DNA of 64,000 nt, taken from G963667855 sp963667855 (lineage in GTDB: Bacteria; Planctomycetota; Phycisphaerae; UBA1845). This document shows positions 9,316 to 17,851 of the stretch, in pieces (within the stretch, counting starts at the first letter, position 1; the number at the start of each line of letters is the position of its first letter). The notes beneath the pieces were generated by a model. That model made no database searches and was not told the origin of the DNA. It worked only from the letters and a program-made list of their open reading frames with translations. The DNA lies in the NCBI GenBank assembly GCA_963667855.2, contig CAXXKI010000009.1, positions 124,001 to 188,000 on the forward strand, in the 5' to 3' direction. The position numbers were made by a program, and so were the translations under genes.

Positions 9316-9770
9316 TTTTCGCATTTCGCTGCAGTACCTATCCCTTTGTCGCATAAGCTTGTTTGTTTCGACGGGCCAACACTCTATCCTTGTAACACCT
9401 TCATTTACAGCTAGTTACATTAAATCCCGCCCGCTAATTTTACAAAAAAAACAAAAAAGAAAACTAACCCGGTTGACTTAAAGTTCGGCTTGGCGTACTT
9501 TTTTTGCTGATATGAATTTCGGATTGCCTTTCTGCAATCCTGTTAATCGTCGGCCAAACACCGAGCGCTCAAGCTTAAGACAGCAGCAGTGACCGGAGGC
9601 CCGACGAAATAACGACATAACCCAACCAGCCGATTGCCAGTCAGGGAGTTTTTGAGCGGACGCATCGCTCGAAGGCTCCCTTTGTGTATGTATGGTTAAA
9701 CCCACAACCGGCCGGTATGCGTCTTGACCACAGTTGGATGCGGCTGTCAAAAAGAAAGGAATAAGATGTC
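9316..9770. other. Intergenic region, no gene seen
   Basis: About 450 bp between tRNA-Thr and the flavodoxin gene, with an A-rich tract at 9443-9463. One 90-codon frame on the minus strand has no family resemblance or ribosome binding site and I leave it out. Confidence 0.5.
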
Positions 9771-10274
9771 ATGAAAGTGGCCATCATCTACGGAAGTACA
9801 ACGGGCAATACCGCTTCAGCGGCGGAGAAAATAAAAGACCATTTGTGCTCATTGGGAAATGTAACTTTATCGCCGGTAGCGGATGGACTAGCCCCGGCTG
9901 GGGATGCGGATTTGATAATCTTTGGATCTTCAACCTGGGGCATTGGAGAAATGCAGGATGACTGGCTTGGGCAGGAAGACCTTTCCGGGCTAGATCTGTC
10001 AAACAAACAAGTTGCGATTTTCGGCACAGGCGACCAGGACGGTTTCGGTGATTCCTTCGTCGACGCTATCGGTATTCTGGCAGACGCAGTGATCAAGGCA
10101 GGCGGAAAGTTGATTGGGTCCTGGCCTACCGACGGCTATGACTTTTCCAATTCCGCAGCAGTCAAGGAAAACCAGTTCGTCGGTCTTCCACTTGACGAAG
10201 ACCAGCAGCCGGAGTTGACCGACCAGCGCATAGCCGAGTGGACCAGCCAGATAAAGCAGGAGTTGGAAGCGTGA
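9771..10274 (+). CDS. fldA: Long-chain flavodoxin
   Basis: An FMN-binding electron carrier of 167 residues, the usual size for long-chain flavodoxins. The phosphate loop GSTTGNTASAAEKI starts at about residue 9. The first FMN-flanking loop is GSSTWGIGEMQDDW near residue 55, with the Trp that stacks on the isoalloxazine. The second is FGTGDQDGFGDSFVDA near residue 84. It donates low-potential electrons in the cytoplasm, often replacing ferredoxin when iron is short. AAAGGA precedes the ATG. Its stop overlaps the GTG start of the DUF2023 gene, so the two are translationally coupled. Confidence 0.95.
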   Translation: MKVAIIYGSTTGNTASAAEKIKDHLCSLGNVTLSPVADGLAPAGDADLIIFGSSTWGIGEMQDDWLGQEDLSGLDLSNKQVAIFGTGDQDGFGDSFVDAIGILADAVIKAGGKLIGSWPTDGYDFSNSAAVKENQFVGLPLDEDQQPELTDQRIAEWTSQIKQELEA

Positions 10275-10780
10275 AAGTATTCCGCCATCATCTTTACGAA
10301 TACCGCAAGGGTTTGCGAAACCTGGTTTTACATACGTTACCCGGCATTCGCCGTAAATGCGTGGAAGCAAAACTCGCGTCCGAAGGAATCGATTACGTCA
10401 TACAGGAACTGCCGAGCGGGAGTTTCAACGTGTTCTTCGGGGCAGACGAGTGCGTGGCCGTGGTGCGGGAGATCGGCCGGCAAAGCCTGAGCAAGTACAC
10501 TGCGGAAGAGGATTTCATCCTGGGAACGATGCTCGGCTACGGCCGACTGCAGCAATGTATCCGGTACATCAAGATGCGAAGCAACCGAAGTGATCGAACC
10601 CTCTTGACACGGGGATCTTTGAGTGAAGAACTCGAGGAGGAGGTATTTCTGACATTCGTGGATGAAGGCTCAGATAAAAAGCGTGCGGCATACACGTCGG
10701 GAAAAACTCCCAGCAACAAGCGCGACTCGCTGGGAAATCAACCGGCGGCCATACACAATATTCGGGCATTTATGACCTGA
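10271..10780 (+). CDS. DUF2023 family protein, extended at the C-terminus
   Basis: Begins at a GTG that overlaps the flavodoxin stop (GTGA). The first 110 residues match the DUF2023 pattern as I remember it: VFRHHLYEYRKGLRNLVLHT, SFNVFFGADECV and a LGTMLGYGRLQQC segment. The family is small, of unknown function, and recurrently found beside flavodoxin genes, so a role in flavodoxin function or iron response is a reasonable inference. At 169 residues it carries about 60 extra polar residues, including KKRAAYTSGKTPSNKRD, beyond the usual length. No transmembrane segment. Confidence 0.85.
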   Translation: MKVFRHHLYEYRKGLRNLVLHTLPGIRRKCVEAKLASEGIDYVIQELPSGSFNVFFGADECVAVVREIGRQSLSKYTAEEDFILGTMLGYGRLQQCIRYIKMRSNRSDRTLLTRGSLSEELEEEVFLTFVDEGSDKKRAAYTSGKTPSNKRDSLGNQPAAIHNIRAFMT

Positions 10781-10867
10781 TATGGATATTACCTAATTAC
10801 AGCGGTTTTCCTTTCAGGGCAAACCGTGCGAACCAGAAACGTCAGAAACTACAGGGAGCAGGAAGAA

Positions 10868-11515
10868 ATGAGAATGAATGGATTAACCGCGAAATCACTA
10901 ATCGTCGCTTGCGTCGTAATGGCGAATTCCCTCGTTACGGCACAGGCAGACATAATCGGAGAGATGAACTGGGCCGACGAACTTGTCGAGTGGAGTAGTG
11001 AAATCCAGAATTACGGCGTGTACTCGGCGGCAGAAAAGATCTCCACGACTACCGGCTGGTGGTTAACCGGCGTCCCTGATGCTGATCAGAACGGCAATGA
11101 TTACGCCTGGGATACCGATGTCGACCGGGATACGGTGGCGGGCTGGCGATCGTTCGGGATGGAATACTTCACGGTTGGCTTCGACCAGGCTATTTCAGAC
11201 GGAGCGGGTAACGATCTTAAGCTGGTCACCTACGGCGGTCCTAAAGGATCGGCCTCGGTATGGGCAAGCCCGACAAACAACGAGAATGACTTCGTCAAAC
11301 TCGGCTCTATCGAAGGCGGAAATGCAGGCTTTTTCTCCGACGTCTGGTTCGATTTTGCCGGCCTGGTGGATGAAGTTCACTACGTCAAACTGGTCCGCGA
11401 AGCCGACGGCCCGCAGACGGGCAGATTCTTCGACGCGATTGGCGGTGTAGTACCGGAACCCTCCACCTTGTCGCTCCTGGCGCTGGCAGCCCTGGCAGTG
11501 ACAAGACGAAAATAA
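10868..11515 (+). CDS. PEP-CTERM surface protein
   Basis: I choose the ATG at 10868, with AGGGAGCAGGAAG in front of it, over one 14 codons upstream. The 215-residue product starts with a signal peptide (IVACVVMANSLVTAQA) and ends with VPEPSTLSLLALAALAVTRRK, a standard PEP-CTERM sorting signal. The body carries Asp/Asn-rich loops (DADQNGNDYAWDTDVDRD) that may bind calcium; no enzyme motif is seen. It should be exported and processed by an exosortase system, whose genes are not in this window. The pseudopilin gene follows on the same strand. Confidence 0.85.
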   Translation: MRMNGLTAKSLIVACVVMANSLVTAQADIIGEMNWADELVEWSSEIQNYGVYSAAEKISTTTGWWLTGVPDADQNGNDYAWDTDVDRDTVAGWRSFGMEYFTVGFDQAISDGAGNDLKLVTYGGPKGSASVWASPTNNENDFVKLGSIEGGNAGFFSDVWFDFAGLVDEVHYVKLVREADGPQTGRFFDAIGGVVPEPSTLSLLALAALAVTRRK

Positions 11516-11609
11516 AACCCTGACAGCATAAACCACCATCCCCCACTCCCGGCCGGAGTCGCCTTCCCGGCGACTTCCGGCTGGCGGGATGATGCACGGC
11601 AATATACCA

Positions 11610-12320
11610 ATGAAAAAAGGTTTTACCCTAATCGAGCTGCTCATCGTAATAGCAATCCTGGCTTTGTTGATCAGCATTCTCTTACCCGGCTTGAGTCGGG
11701 CAAAAGCTATAGCCAAGCGAACCACCTGTGCGACTTCCCTGAGAACCCTGGGGCAGGCATTAAGCTTTTACACCAATGAAAGTAACGATTGGCTGCCCTC
11801 AGCTGAGCCGAGGAATCGCGAACCGATCAGTCCGTTGCACTGGTTCATGAATGCGGAATTGTTGCAGTACATCAGTGTAACTCTGACTACCGATGAAAAC
11901 GGCGACATCTTTGGCTTCAGCAAGGATAATTCGCCGCTGATCTGCCCCAGTCACAAGCAGGCATCGAAAAGCCGTCCGACTTCAAACGAACCGAGCGTCT
12001 CGTTGAATTACAGCTTGAGCTACGGAATGAACGGCACTTTCGGGTTGGGTGGCCGGCCCGACCAGACCGAATATCGCAGGATGATGGAATTCCGAACACC
12101 TTCCGCCACCTGTTCTCTTGCGGACAGCTGGGGAACTTTTTCCGGCCCGGGCGTTGTTCTCTACCACTCGTGCGTAAGAGAGAATCTGGCATATCGCCAT
12201 TCGGGTACTGCCAACGTCGCCTTTCTTGATACGCACATGGAATACTTGCGCAGCAACGACATTCCTACGGGATTTGTCAACCGGTTCGATCCTTTCTGGA
12301 GTGCCTGGAAACCACAATAA
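11610..12320 (+). CDS. Type II secretion / pilus-type prepilin (pseudopilin)
   Basis: The N-terminus MKKGFTLIELLIVIAILALL is a classic class III leader, cleaved by prepilin peptidase between Gly and Phe, followed by the hydrophobic helix that packs in the pilus core. An in-frame ATG seven codons earlier (11589) is an alternative start. The rest (about 210 residues) is the globular domain common in Planctomycetota prepilins, with SYGMNGTFGLGG and a terminal NVAFLDTHMEYL segment. Such proteins are abundant in this phylum and function as pseudopilin-like surface proteins; the exact partner secretion system is not here. Confidence 0.9.
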   Translation: MKKGFTLIELLIVIAILALLISILLPGLSRAKAIAKRTTCATSLRTLGQALSFYTNESNDWLPSAEPRNREPISPLHWFMNAELLQYISVTLTTDENGDIFGFSKDNSPLICPSHKQASKSRPTSNEPSVSLNYSLSYGMNGTFGLGGRPDQTEYRRMMEFRTPSATCSLADSWGTFSGPGVVLYHSCVRENLAYRHSGTANVAFLDTHMEYLRSNDIPTGFVNRFDPFWSAWKPQ

Positions 12321-12361
12321 CCGGCTTTGAAAGTCGATATACAAAACAAAAGGAAATGAAG

Positions 12362-12991
12362 ATGGAACACCAACACCCGCAAGAGGATCATCGTAAAAAC
12401 CACGACATCGGCAATCTGGATTGCCTGAGTATTTGCGTTCTTCTTGCTCACGGCATTGATAACGAGCGTCTCCAGCAAATCATGGAGCCGATGATCAATA
12501 GCTGTTGCCTGCACAAGCTGGGCAACTCCACCCACTTACTGCAGATGGCTCATTCCGCTTGCCACCATCAAGGTGCCTTCGCCAGGCTCGTTTCCGACGA
12601 ACTGGATTCAGCGTACTCGGAAATCATTTCCAGAGTGGACGGGATGGACATAGATCAGATTCTGGACATTTCGTTACCGGAACACGAAAGCAGCTCTATT
12701 CGTGAGCAAACCGGCTGGGCCTGGGCACTGCTCCGCTCAAACGATATGCAGAGAAACGGGATAGGCAATTACTTAATACACTCGATATTCGACCATCTTG
12801 GGAATAACACATCCGCGAAACGGTCCGACATACGCCGCATCCATCTTGAACATCAATGCGAAGGACTGCAACGCAAACTGCGGCAAAAACAACACGAGAT
12901 CGATGGCATGCTGGCTTACATACACCGCACCCGCCATGGGCGTAACGTCACCATCATGGCCAAAACCAAAACCGGTTCGGTTATTCAATGA
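12362..12991 (+). CDS. Hypothetical protein
   Basis: The ATG at 12362 lies 7 bp after AAAGGA, better than the ATG two codons earlier. About 209 residues, soluble, mainly helical, rich in His, Cys and Gln (CCLHKLG, HSACHHQG), with a charged helical stretch LEHQCEGLQRKLRQKQHEIDGML near the end that could be a coiled coil. I do not recognise the family. It follows the pseudopilin gene by about 40 bp on the same strand and may share its transcript. Confidence 0.55.
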   Translation: MEHQHPQEDHRKNHDIGNLDCLSICVLLAHGIDNERLQQIMEPMINSCCLHKLGNSTHLLQMAHSACHHQGAFARLVSDELDSAYSEIISRVDGMDIDQILDISLPEHESSSIREQTGWAWALLRSNDMQRNGIGNYLIHSIFDHLGNNTSAKRSDIRRIHLEHQCEGLQRKLRQKQHEIDGMLAYIHRTRHGRNVTIMAKTKTGSVIQ

Positions 12992-13116
12992 AATGAAATA
13001 ATTATCCAATAAGTCGTTTCTATTGCTTTTCCTGATCTCGCCTATCGCTTGTGCAGCGTCTGGAAACCAGCTACGCGATTAAATAATATTCGCTAATATT
13101 TGATTGCCAATCTTTT

Positions 13117-13174
13117 CTATTCCGCGGTATTAATCGATTCCGCCCGATCCTCGAGTAAACAGCTTGTATTCCAA
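13117..13174 (-). CDS. Exon 2 of the intron-interrupted zinc-ribbon gene
   Basis: Directly after the predicted 3' end of the group II intron, the minus strand reads on in frame from the split Gly codon: WNTSCLLEDRAESINTAE, then TAG at 13117-13119. Joining it to exon 1 at 15202 gives a 185-residue protein. The precise boundary is inferred from the ...CTACCCGAC end of the intron and could shift by a nucleotide or two. Confidence 0.65.
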
Positions 13175-13212
13175 GTCGGGTAGACCTGGGTGATTACTCA
13201 CCCAAGCCCCCC

Positions 13213-13248
13213 ACAGATCCGGACATGCACGATTAGCGCATCCGGCTC
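13213..13248 (-). ncRNA. Group II intron domain V hairpin
   Basis: On the minus strand GAGCCGGATGCG pairs with TGCATGTCCGGATCTGT around a short loop. It carries the AGC catalytic triad near its base and the usual internal bulge. This is the catalytic core of the ribozyme. Unusually, the stop codon of the reverse transcriptase gene (13233-13235) lies in its loop. Confidence 0.88.
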
Positions 13249-14651
13249 CTCGAATCATGGTTTCGCTGCGAACGGTATACAGAGTGTACGACAACCGGTT
13301 TTGGCAGCGGGTAGCGGTCAAGAAGACGGACAAACGTCGGCCACCCAAAGTACGACTTTTGCGAACGACGTCCGAGCCATTTCTTCCAGATACGCTTAAC
13401 CCCTTCCCAATAACGTTCTAATGAAACACCGTTACCGGTAATACCGTAGTAGGCATAATGTCCGCGCATCTTCCGGGCAAGCTGAACATGCTGCTCGCAA
13501 ACCCGAAGGTGCCGGTTAACCCTGCACCACTTCGATATTCCCTTCAGAGATCGACTTAACCGGTTTGAGGCGGTCTTACGCTTGACCACCCAATACCCAC
13601 GCCAGGAACGACCCCAGTAGTGTGTAAAGCCCAGGAAGTCAAACGTCCCGGGACCACTGCCATCAGGTTGCTCGCCATTACGTGGCGGTCGGTTAAAGCG
13701 AACCAGGCGGGTCTTCTCTGGATGAAGTTTCAGACCGTACTTGCCAAATCGCTTCGGAAGTACCGCCATAACTTTACGAGCGTCATCCTCATTGGTAAAC
13801 CCAATAACGAAGTCGTCCGCATAGCGGATAATGAATGTTCCGCCACGCAGATGTGATTTAACCACCTGGTCGTACCATTCATCTAATACATAATGTAGAT
13901 AAAGGTTCGCCAGAATCGGAGAGATCACTCCGCCTTGAGGTGTCCCACTGATTGGACGATGCAGACATCCATCTTCCAGGATACCTGCTTTCAGCCATTT
14001 ACCTATTAATCGTACCAGTACACCATCACGCACCCGTCGCTTGAGAAACTCTCGCAGATGAGCGTGGTCCAGAGCATCGAAGAAGCCCTGGATGTCCACT
14101 TCCAATACCCAGCTTACCCTAATCGACTTGCACTGCTCATAGAATGACTCTAGAGCCTGATGGGCCGATCGGCCTGGACGGAAGCCATACGAACAGTCCA
14201 TGAAATCTTGCTCGTATACTGCTTCCAATACCATCGCTACCGCACGTTGAAGCACCTTGTCTTCAAACGTCGGTATGCCAATAGGACGTGTCTTGCCACC
14301 CGGGCCTTTGGGGATATGAACCCGCCGTACCGGAGGCGCTTTGTAACGCCCTGATTTCGCTCGATCCAACAATGATTGGAGATTGTTCATCAGATCAATT
14401 GAATACGAGGCCGCCGTCTCTTGATCGACGCCCGGAGCCGCATCCTTACGTACCTGATCATACGCTACTCGCAACCAGTCAAGGTCGATATGGTGGGCCA
14501 GTGCAGTGAAGCTCGTCTGCGGACCTAGTCTCGCCAGCTGTGCTATCCGATGTTGTTTCGTTAACACGCGATCGAATGTCTGTGCATCCGCCGTGTTGCC
14601 CTTCATCGATTCCATGTTTCGGCATCGCCTTCCTTCCACGGGGTCTCTCAT
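13233..14651 (-). CDS. ltrA: Group II intron reverse transcriptase/maturase
   Basis: A 472-residue intron-encoded protein. It has the RT blocks from IPKGPGGKTRPIGIPTFEDK through the GFRPGRSAHQAL segment, then QGGVISPILANLYLHYVLD and the active site RYADDFVIG, and a maturase domain X in the last third (YWGRSWRGYWVV, WEGVKRIWKKWL). No HNH endonuclease domain follows, so retrohoming would use a nascent DNA strand as primer. It assists splicing by stabilising the intron RNA and copies it into DNA at new sites. GGGGGA lies upstream of the ATG. Its last codons overlap domain V. Confidence 0.95.
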   Translation of the reverse strand: MRDPVEGRRCRNMESMKGNTADAQTFDRVLTKQHRIAQLARLGPQTSFTALAHHIDLDWLRVAYDQVRKDAAPGVDQETAASYSIDLMNNLQSLLDRAKSGRYKAPPVRRVHIPKGPGGKTRPIGIPTFEDKVLQRAVAMVLEAVYEQDFMDCSYGFRPGRSAHQALESFYEQCKSIRVSWVLEVDIQGFFDALDHAHLREFLKRRVRDGVLVRLIGKWLKAGILEDGCLHRPISGTPQGGVISPILANLYLHYVLDEWYDQVVKSHLRGGTFIIRYADDFVIGFTNEDDARKVMAVLPKRFGKYGLKLHPEKTRLVRFNRPPRNGEQPDGSGPGTFDFLGFTHYWGRSWRGYWVVKRKTASNRLSRSLKGISKWCRVNRHLRVCEQHVQLARKMRGHYAYYGITGNGVSLERYWEGVKRIWKKWLGRRSQKSYFGWPTFVRLLDRYPLPKPVVVHSVYRSQRNHDSRSRMR

Positions 14652-15201
14652 GGGTGAAATTCCCCCGCTTCAACAGTACTATTCGATGCTCCGACTTCCT
14701 GCCGTTCATCCTGCCGCACTTCGTTGCCTTCGTTTGGCAGTACCAACCGTGTGTCTGTCTTCGCTCCTCACGATGCCTGACACGCGCGTCGCAGGCCAGG
14801 GGCTGATTATTCCGGGTAGCCCCCATCCGGATCATATCGACTGGAAACGACAGGATCTCCCACGTTCCTGAGGAACCACAGTATGCACATGCCCTGCTCT
14901 TAGACCCCGGTGGGATCGAATGCGCCAGACCATTACGGCGACTCGATGCTGCCTTCCGTACAGGATGCGGACGACGTCGGCTCCCACAAGTAGCCCTCTT
15001 TCGAGGCTCGATCACACGGCCTATGCACTCGCTGTCTACGCTTCGTCATGATGGTTACCCAGCACAACGCAAGACTCGCTTCCGGCTGCCGGTCAGCTTT
15101 GCCGGGCAGGACTAAACCTGCCAGGTTCCTACGAAAGGTTTCACACAAATGAGTCATGGGCCCATAATGCAATCCCCCTTTCTCAGGCTTTCGTGGCGCA
15201 C

Positions 15202-15701
15202 CCGCATTCCGGACAGATACCTGAGGTATTGCCCGTAAGGTTATAGTTGCACGCTTGGCAGTTTTCTGGAGGAAACCGGCGATCTCGATACCAGGCGACA
15301 ACCGTCGGCAAACCAACCAGACAAACCGGAATCCATAGGGGAACACATAAATCTGTGCACCATTCAGTCCAAACATCATTTCCCAAATGAGCAACGTTCA
15401 CGTACTTTTTATAGCTCCCCCAGATTCGCCATTGCGGCGAGTTCATACTATAGACGTACCAGGTAACATCATCCCGAACGAACTCAGATTTTTTCGTAAC
15501 TCGGATAAACCATATTTGTCCGTCGCTAACCTGAACCCATTTAGTATCCGCGAAATCACCGGCGAGATTAACTGACGGAATACGCACCCACGTTACTGAA
15601 AACTTCCACCAACCAGAAAGTAAAAACACCACCATCAATAACAACAATGTGAGCAATCCAGTCCACTTGAATACTTTTCGGCGTATTGACTTCGGTTTCA
15701 T
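15202..15701 (-). CDS. Exon 1 of a zinc-ribbon membrane protein gene split by the group II intron
   Basis: The product starts with an N-terminal membrane helix (LLTLLLLMVVFLLSGWW), has an exposed middle, a second helix near residues 127-146 (PLWIPVCLVGLPTVVAWY) and a C-terminal zinc ribbon CQACNYNLTGNTSGICPECG. This Cys4 tail is a recurrent Planctomycetota family. The intron enters inside the codon for the last Gly of CPECG. Without splicing, translation would run into the intron and stop after five more codons. With splicing it continues into 13174-13117. The function of the family is unknown. Confidence 0.75.
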
Positions 15702-15978
15702 AGCTTTCGCTTTTTCACGATAGTATTCTTAACCTGGTTTGCCAGGCAGTATTCACTGCGATATTTTATTGGATAAACACACCTATAAACCGTTTCTGGT
15801 TTTCAGTTCATCTCGCCTGGAAACTGCATTGGTATTAACCAATTTCAACAATGAATACGATTAGATGATATACGATTTTACCAGACCATCGCCATAATAA
15901 AAGCTACACGTTTTGATGATCGATTGATTTTTTTGGAATTTACACAACCCGAAATGAAACTCTGCAAGCTATGTCGGC

Positions 15979-16066
15979 CGCCCGCGTCGTCCGTTAAAGA
16001 CGGAGCGGGCGGGGCGGGCTTGGTTTTCGACCCACTAACCCTCCCCGCCGGTTGAAACCGGCGGCT
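15979..16066. repeat. Pair of GC-rich stem-loops, REP-like
   Basis: First hairpin around 15979-16013: CCGCCCG..TCCGT, loop TAAAG, ACGGA..CGGGCGG. Second around 16045-16062: CCGCCGGTT, then GAAACCGGCGG. They lie about 40 bp apart in otherwise non-coding DNA. Short palindromes of this kind are often dispersed in many copies; copy number cannot be judged here. Confidence 0.55.
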
Positions 16067-16600
16067 ACGCTTATGCCGTCCATCCACCTCCTGTGGATTG
16101 GACTCGATTTCACCGTTAGCCGGCTAGCAGTGCTTTCCGATGGGCCTACTCTGGTCTACCTCTGGCGAACTAAACGACAATGAAGACCAGCTATGGTCCG
16201 CCTCTGATTCACGTTTTGCCCCCTACTCCACTTCCGCCCTGCTTCCGGTCCGTTTTCGCTCCGCCTTTGGTCCGCCTTCGGCGGATAGACTAGGTGCTAT
16301 CCCCAACCCCCTCAGGAAACAATATTCCATAAAGGCGATTTCCGTAAGCTATGTTAATAAAGGGGGTTTCATGACAGACTTCAACCCTGCAAATGAGTAT
16401 TTACCCAGTAATGGAACAGGTTCTAGGCTAAGCTAAATAAACTGAATGAAGCCCAATACCTTATTTTGGTAAAACTGTTAAACAAAGTACGCTTTAACCG
16501 GATGAACCTGTTTTTTCCTTGCCTTTAAGCAAATGATAAAGGGCCATAACTTCAAGATGCTGACTATACAGGCGATTATCGCCCAAACGATACCATCGCA

Positions 16601-16638
16601 TCAGGATCCGGCACCTGGTACCGGGCGCCGGATCCTGA
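16601..16638. repeat. Perfect 12-bp inverted repeat downstream of merR
   Basis: TCAGGATCCGGC at 16601-16612 is exactly matched by GCCGGATCCTGA at 16627-16638 with a 14-nt spacer. It lies 13 bp beyond the stop codon of the MerR-family gene. It could terminate that transcript, but no T run follows on either strand. Confidence 0.6.
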
Positions 16639-16650
16639 CGTTGCTTGTGT

Positions 16651-17190
16651 TTATCCCTTACGGGACCAGTCGCGGATTTCGTTAATTTCCGATTCACCTA
16701 TTCCCAGGGATTCCAGGAACTCCTGGTGGCCTTGCGGCTCCATTTTTTCGAATTGAATATGCCAGTTTCGCATATCGTCGTCGGACATTCCGGCCGCCCG
16801 CATTACCGCTACCCATTTTTCCTTGCTAATCATTTCTGATTCCTTTGTCAGTTCTGTTTGTTTAAGAATATCAACTATGCAGCGCTGCTGCCTTCGAAGG
16901 TTGGTTATTTCCCGCTCCAGGTTTTTCAGGCGTCTCTTGAGGATCTCGCTGGAGGAAGTGTGGCCTGTACTGGCCAGAATCGCACCGATCTCCTTCAGGG
17001 GAATTCCCATCCGGCGGTACTGGCATATCGCCTCCAGACGGCGGGCGTCGCTGGCGGTGTAAACGCGGTAATTGCTTCCGGACCGGCCACTGGGGCTGAG
17101 CAAGCCCAACCGGTCATAATAGAGCAACGTGCTTCGCGACAGGCCATGAGTTTTTGCCAATGCGCTTATGGTAAATGTCTGGTTTTCCAC
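16651..17190 (-). CDS. MerR family transcriptional regulator
   Basis: A 179-residue DNA-binding protein. The N-terminal winged helix has the family pattern FTISALAKTHGLSRSTLLYYDRLGLL, then NYRVYTASDARRLEAICQYRRMGIPLKEI, followed by a dimerisation coiled coil near residues 80-115. The C-terminal part (EKWVAVMRAAGMSDDDMRNWHIQFE) resembles MerR proteins that sense small molecules by an added domain rather than by a metal-binding Cys loop; no paired metal Cys are seen. It probably controls its own promoter or a neighbour; no partner gene is next to it. Confidence 0.9.
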   Translation of the reverse strand: MENQTFTISALAKTHGLSRSTLLYYDRLGLLSPSGRSGSNYRVYTASDARRLEAICQYRRMGIPLKEIGAILASTGHTSSSEILKRRLKNLEREITNLRRQQRCIVDILKQTELTKESEMISKEKWVAVMRAAGMSDDDMRNWHIQFEKMEPQGHQEFLESLGIGESEINEIRDWSRKG

Positions 17191-17404
17191 GTTTCCGAAA
17201 GCTCCCTGGGGTAAAACAACTCAACCACAGCCGTTAACCGCTGATACAATGATAAAGTATGAACCTTTAGACGGGTCAAGCGGATTGCGAAAAAAGTTTG
17301 ATACTTAAGGCCCGATAATCGGCAAAGCGGAATAAAAGCGGCAAGCGCGGCTTTCGGGCGATTTTCATTAGAAGGATTAACGGCAGGCGAATCGACGAAA
17401 CACT

Positions 17405-17851
17405 CTATGGGGCGGATATCTTGTCCGCCGGTTTAGCCAGAGTGTAGTCACCGTAATGCTGTGTGCCGGTAAACTTATATGCCGGTTGGTAGCCACTGCT
17501 AGTGTTCAGCCAATTAACGAACTGTGCTGCTTCGTACCAGCTCACATTGTTGGTCGGCATGTTCGGGTCCGTATAGTGAGGATCCTCGTTATACGCATCC
17601 CACGGGGCCCCCGTCACTGTACCGTATTCGGCCTTGAACTTGTTCCACTGGTCGTTCGTAATTTCCAAAGTGCCCATTCGGTAATCGTTGTTGACGATGC
17701 CGTACCCGCTGGACGGGTTGGTTGCCCCCGAAATCGGCACAAAGTCGATGTCGAATTGATTTGCTCCCGTGCCGAAAACATCCGCCTGAACGGCTGAACC
17801 GCCAGCCAACAAAACTGTCGTTACCGCTAATATCAACATGTACTTACGCAT
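17405..17851 (-). pseudogene. Truncated SUMF1 / formylglycine-generating-enzyme-like secreted protein
   Basis: The 148-residue product has a signal peptide (MLILAVTTVLLAGGSAVQA) and the first third of a SUMF1/FGE-type domain as found in planctomycete secreted proteins: GYGIVNNDYRMGTLEITNDQWNKF, then NNVSWYEAAQFVNWLNTSSG and YKFTGTQHYGDYTL. Such proteins normally run for 250-330 residues with the catalytic end and often a PEP-CTERM tail. Here the frame stops at once after KPADKISAP and I see no continuation in any frame before the window's next features. Probably a broken gene. Confidence 0.7.

Larger units (their letters stand above)
13175..15201 (-). mobile_element. Complete group II intron with encoded reverse transcriptase
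   Basis: About 2.03 kb on the minus strand. The 5' end at 15201 reads GTGCGCC, the canonical start. The reverse transcriptase lies in domain IV, a typical domain V hairpin follows, then domain VI with CTTGGGTGA-GTAA-TCACCCAGG, and the 3' end CTACCCGAC. Exon binding site 1 is visible: CCGCAT on the minus strand at 14965-14970, about 232 nt from the 5' end, is fully complementary to the last six exon bases ATGCGG. Everything needed for splicing and retrohoming appears intact. Confidence 0.88.
15702..16650. other. Long intergenic region with stem-loop repeats
   Basis: About 950 bp. It contains two GC-rich hairpins (see separate entries) in the style of dispersed planctomycete repeats and a perfect palindrome beside the merR stop. 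Open frames here are short, Pro/Ser-biased and unconvincing. A 35-codon minus-strand frame (16494-16605) looks somewhat protein-like but cannot be supported. Confidence 0.5.

Noticed and set aside
9478..9750. A 90-codon minus-strand open frame between tRNA-Thr and the flavodoxin gene
   Set aside because: No ribosome binding site, low-complexity ends and no recognisable domain; it lies in the flavodoxin promoter region.
14479..15015. A 178-codon open frame in the 5' part of the group II intron
   Set aside because: It lies in the structured domains I-III of the intron RNA, is Arg/Ser/Pro rich, and has no family resemblance.
16140..16436. A 98-codon open frame in the 15.7-16.65 kb gap
   Set aside because: Composition is Ser/Pro biased and it begins in repeat-like DNA; no ribosome binding site.
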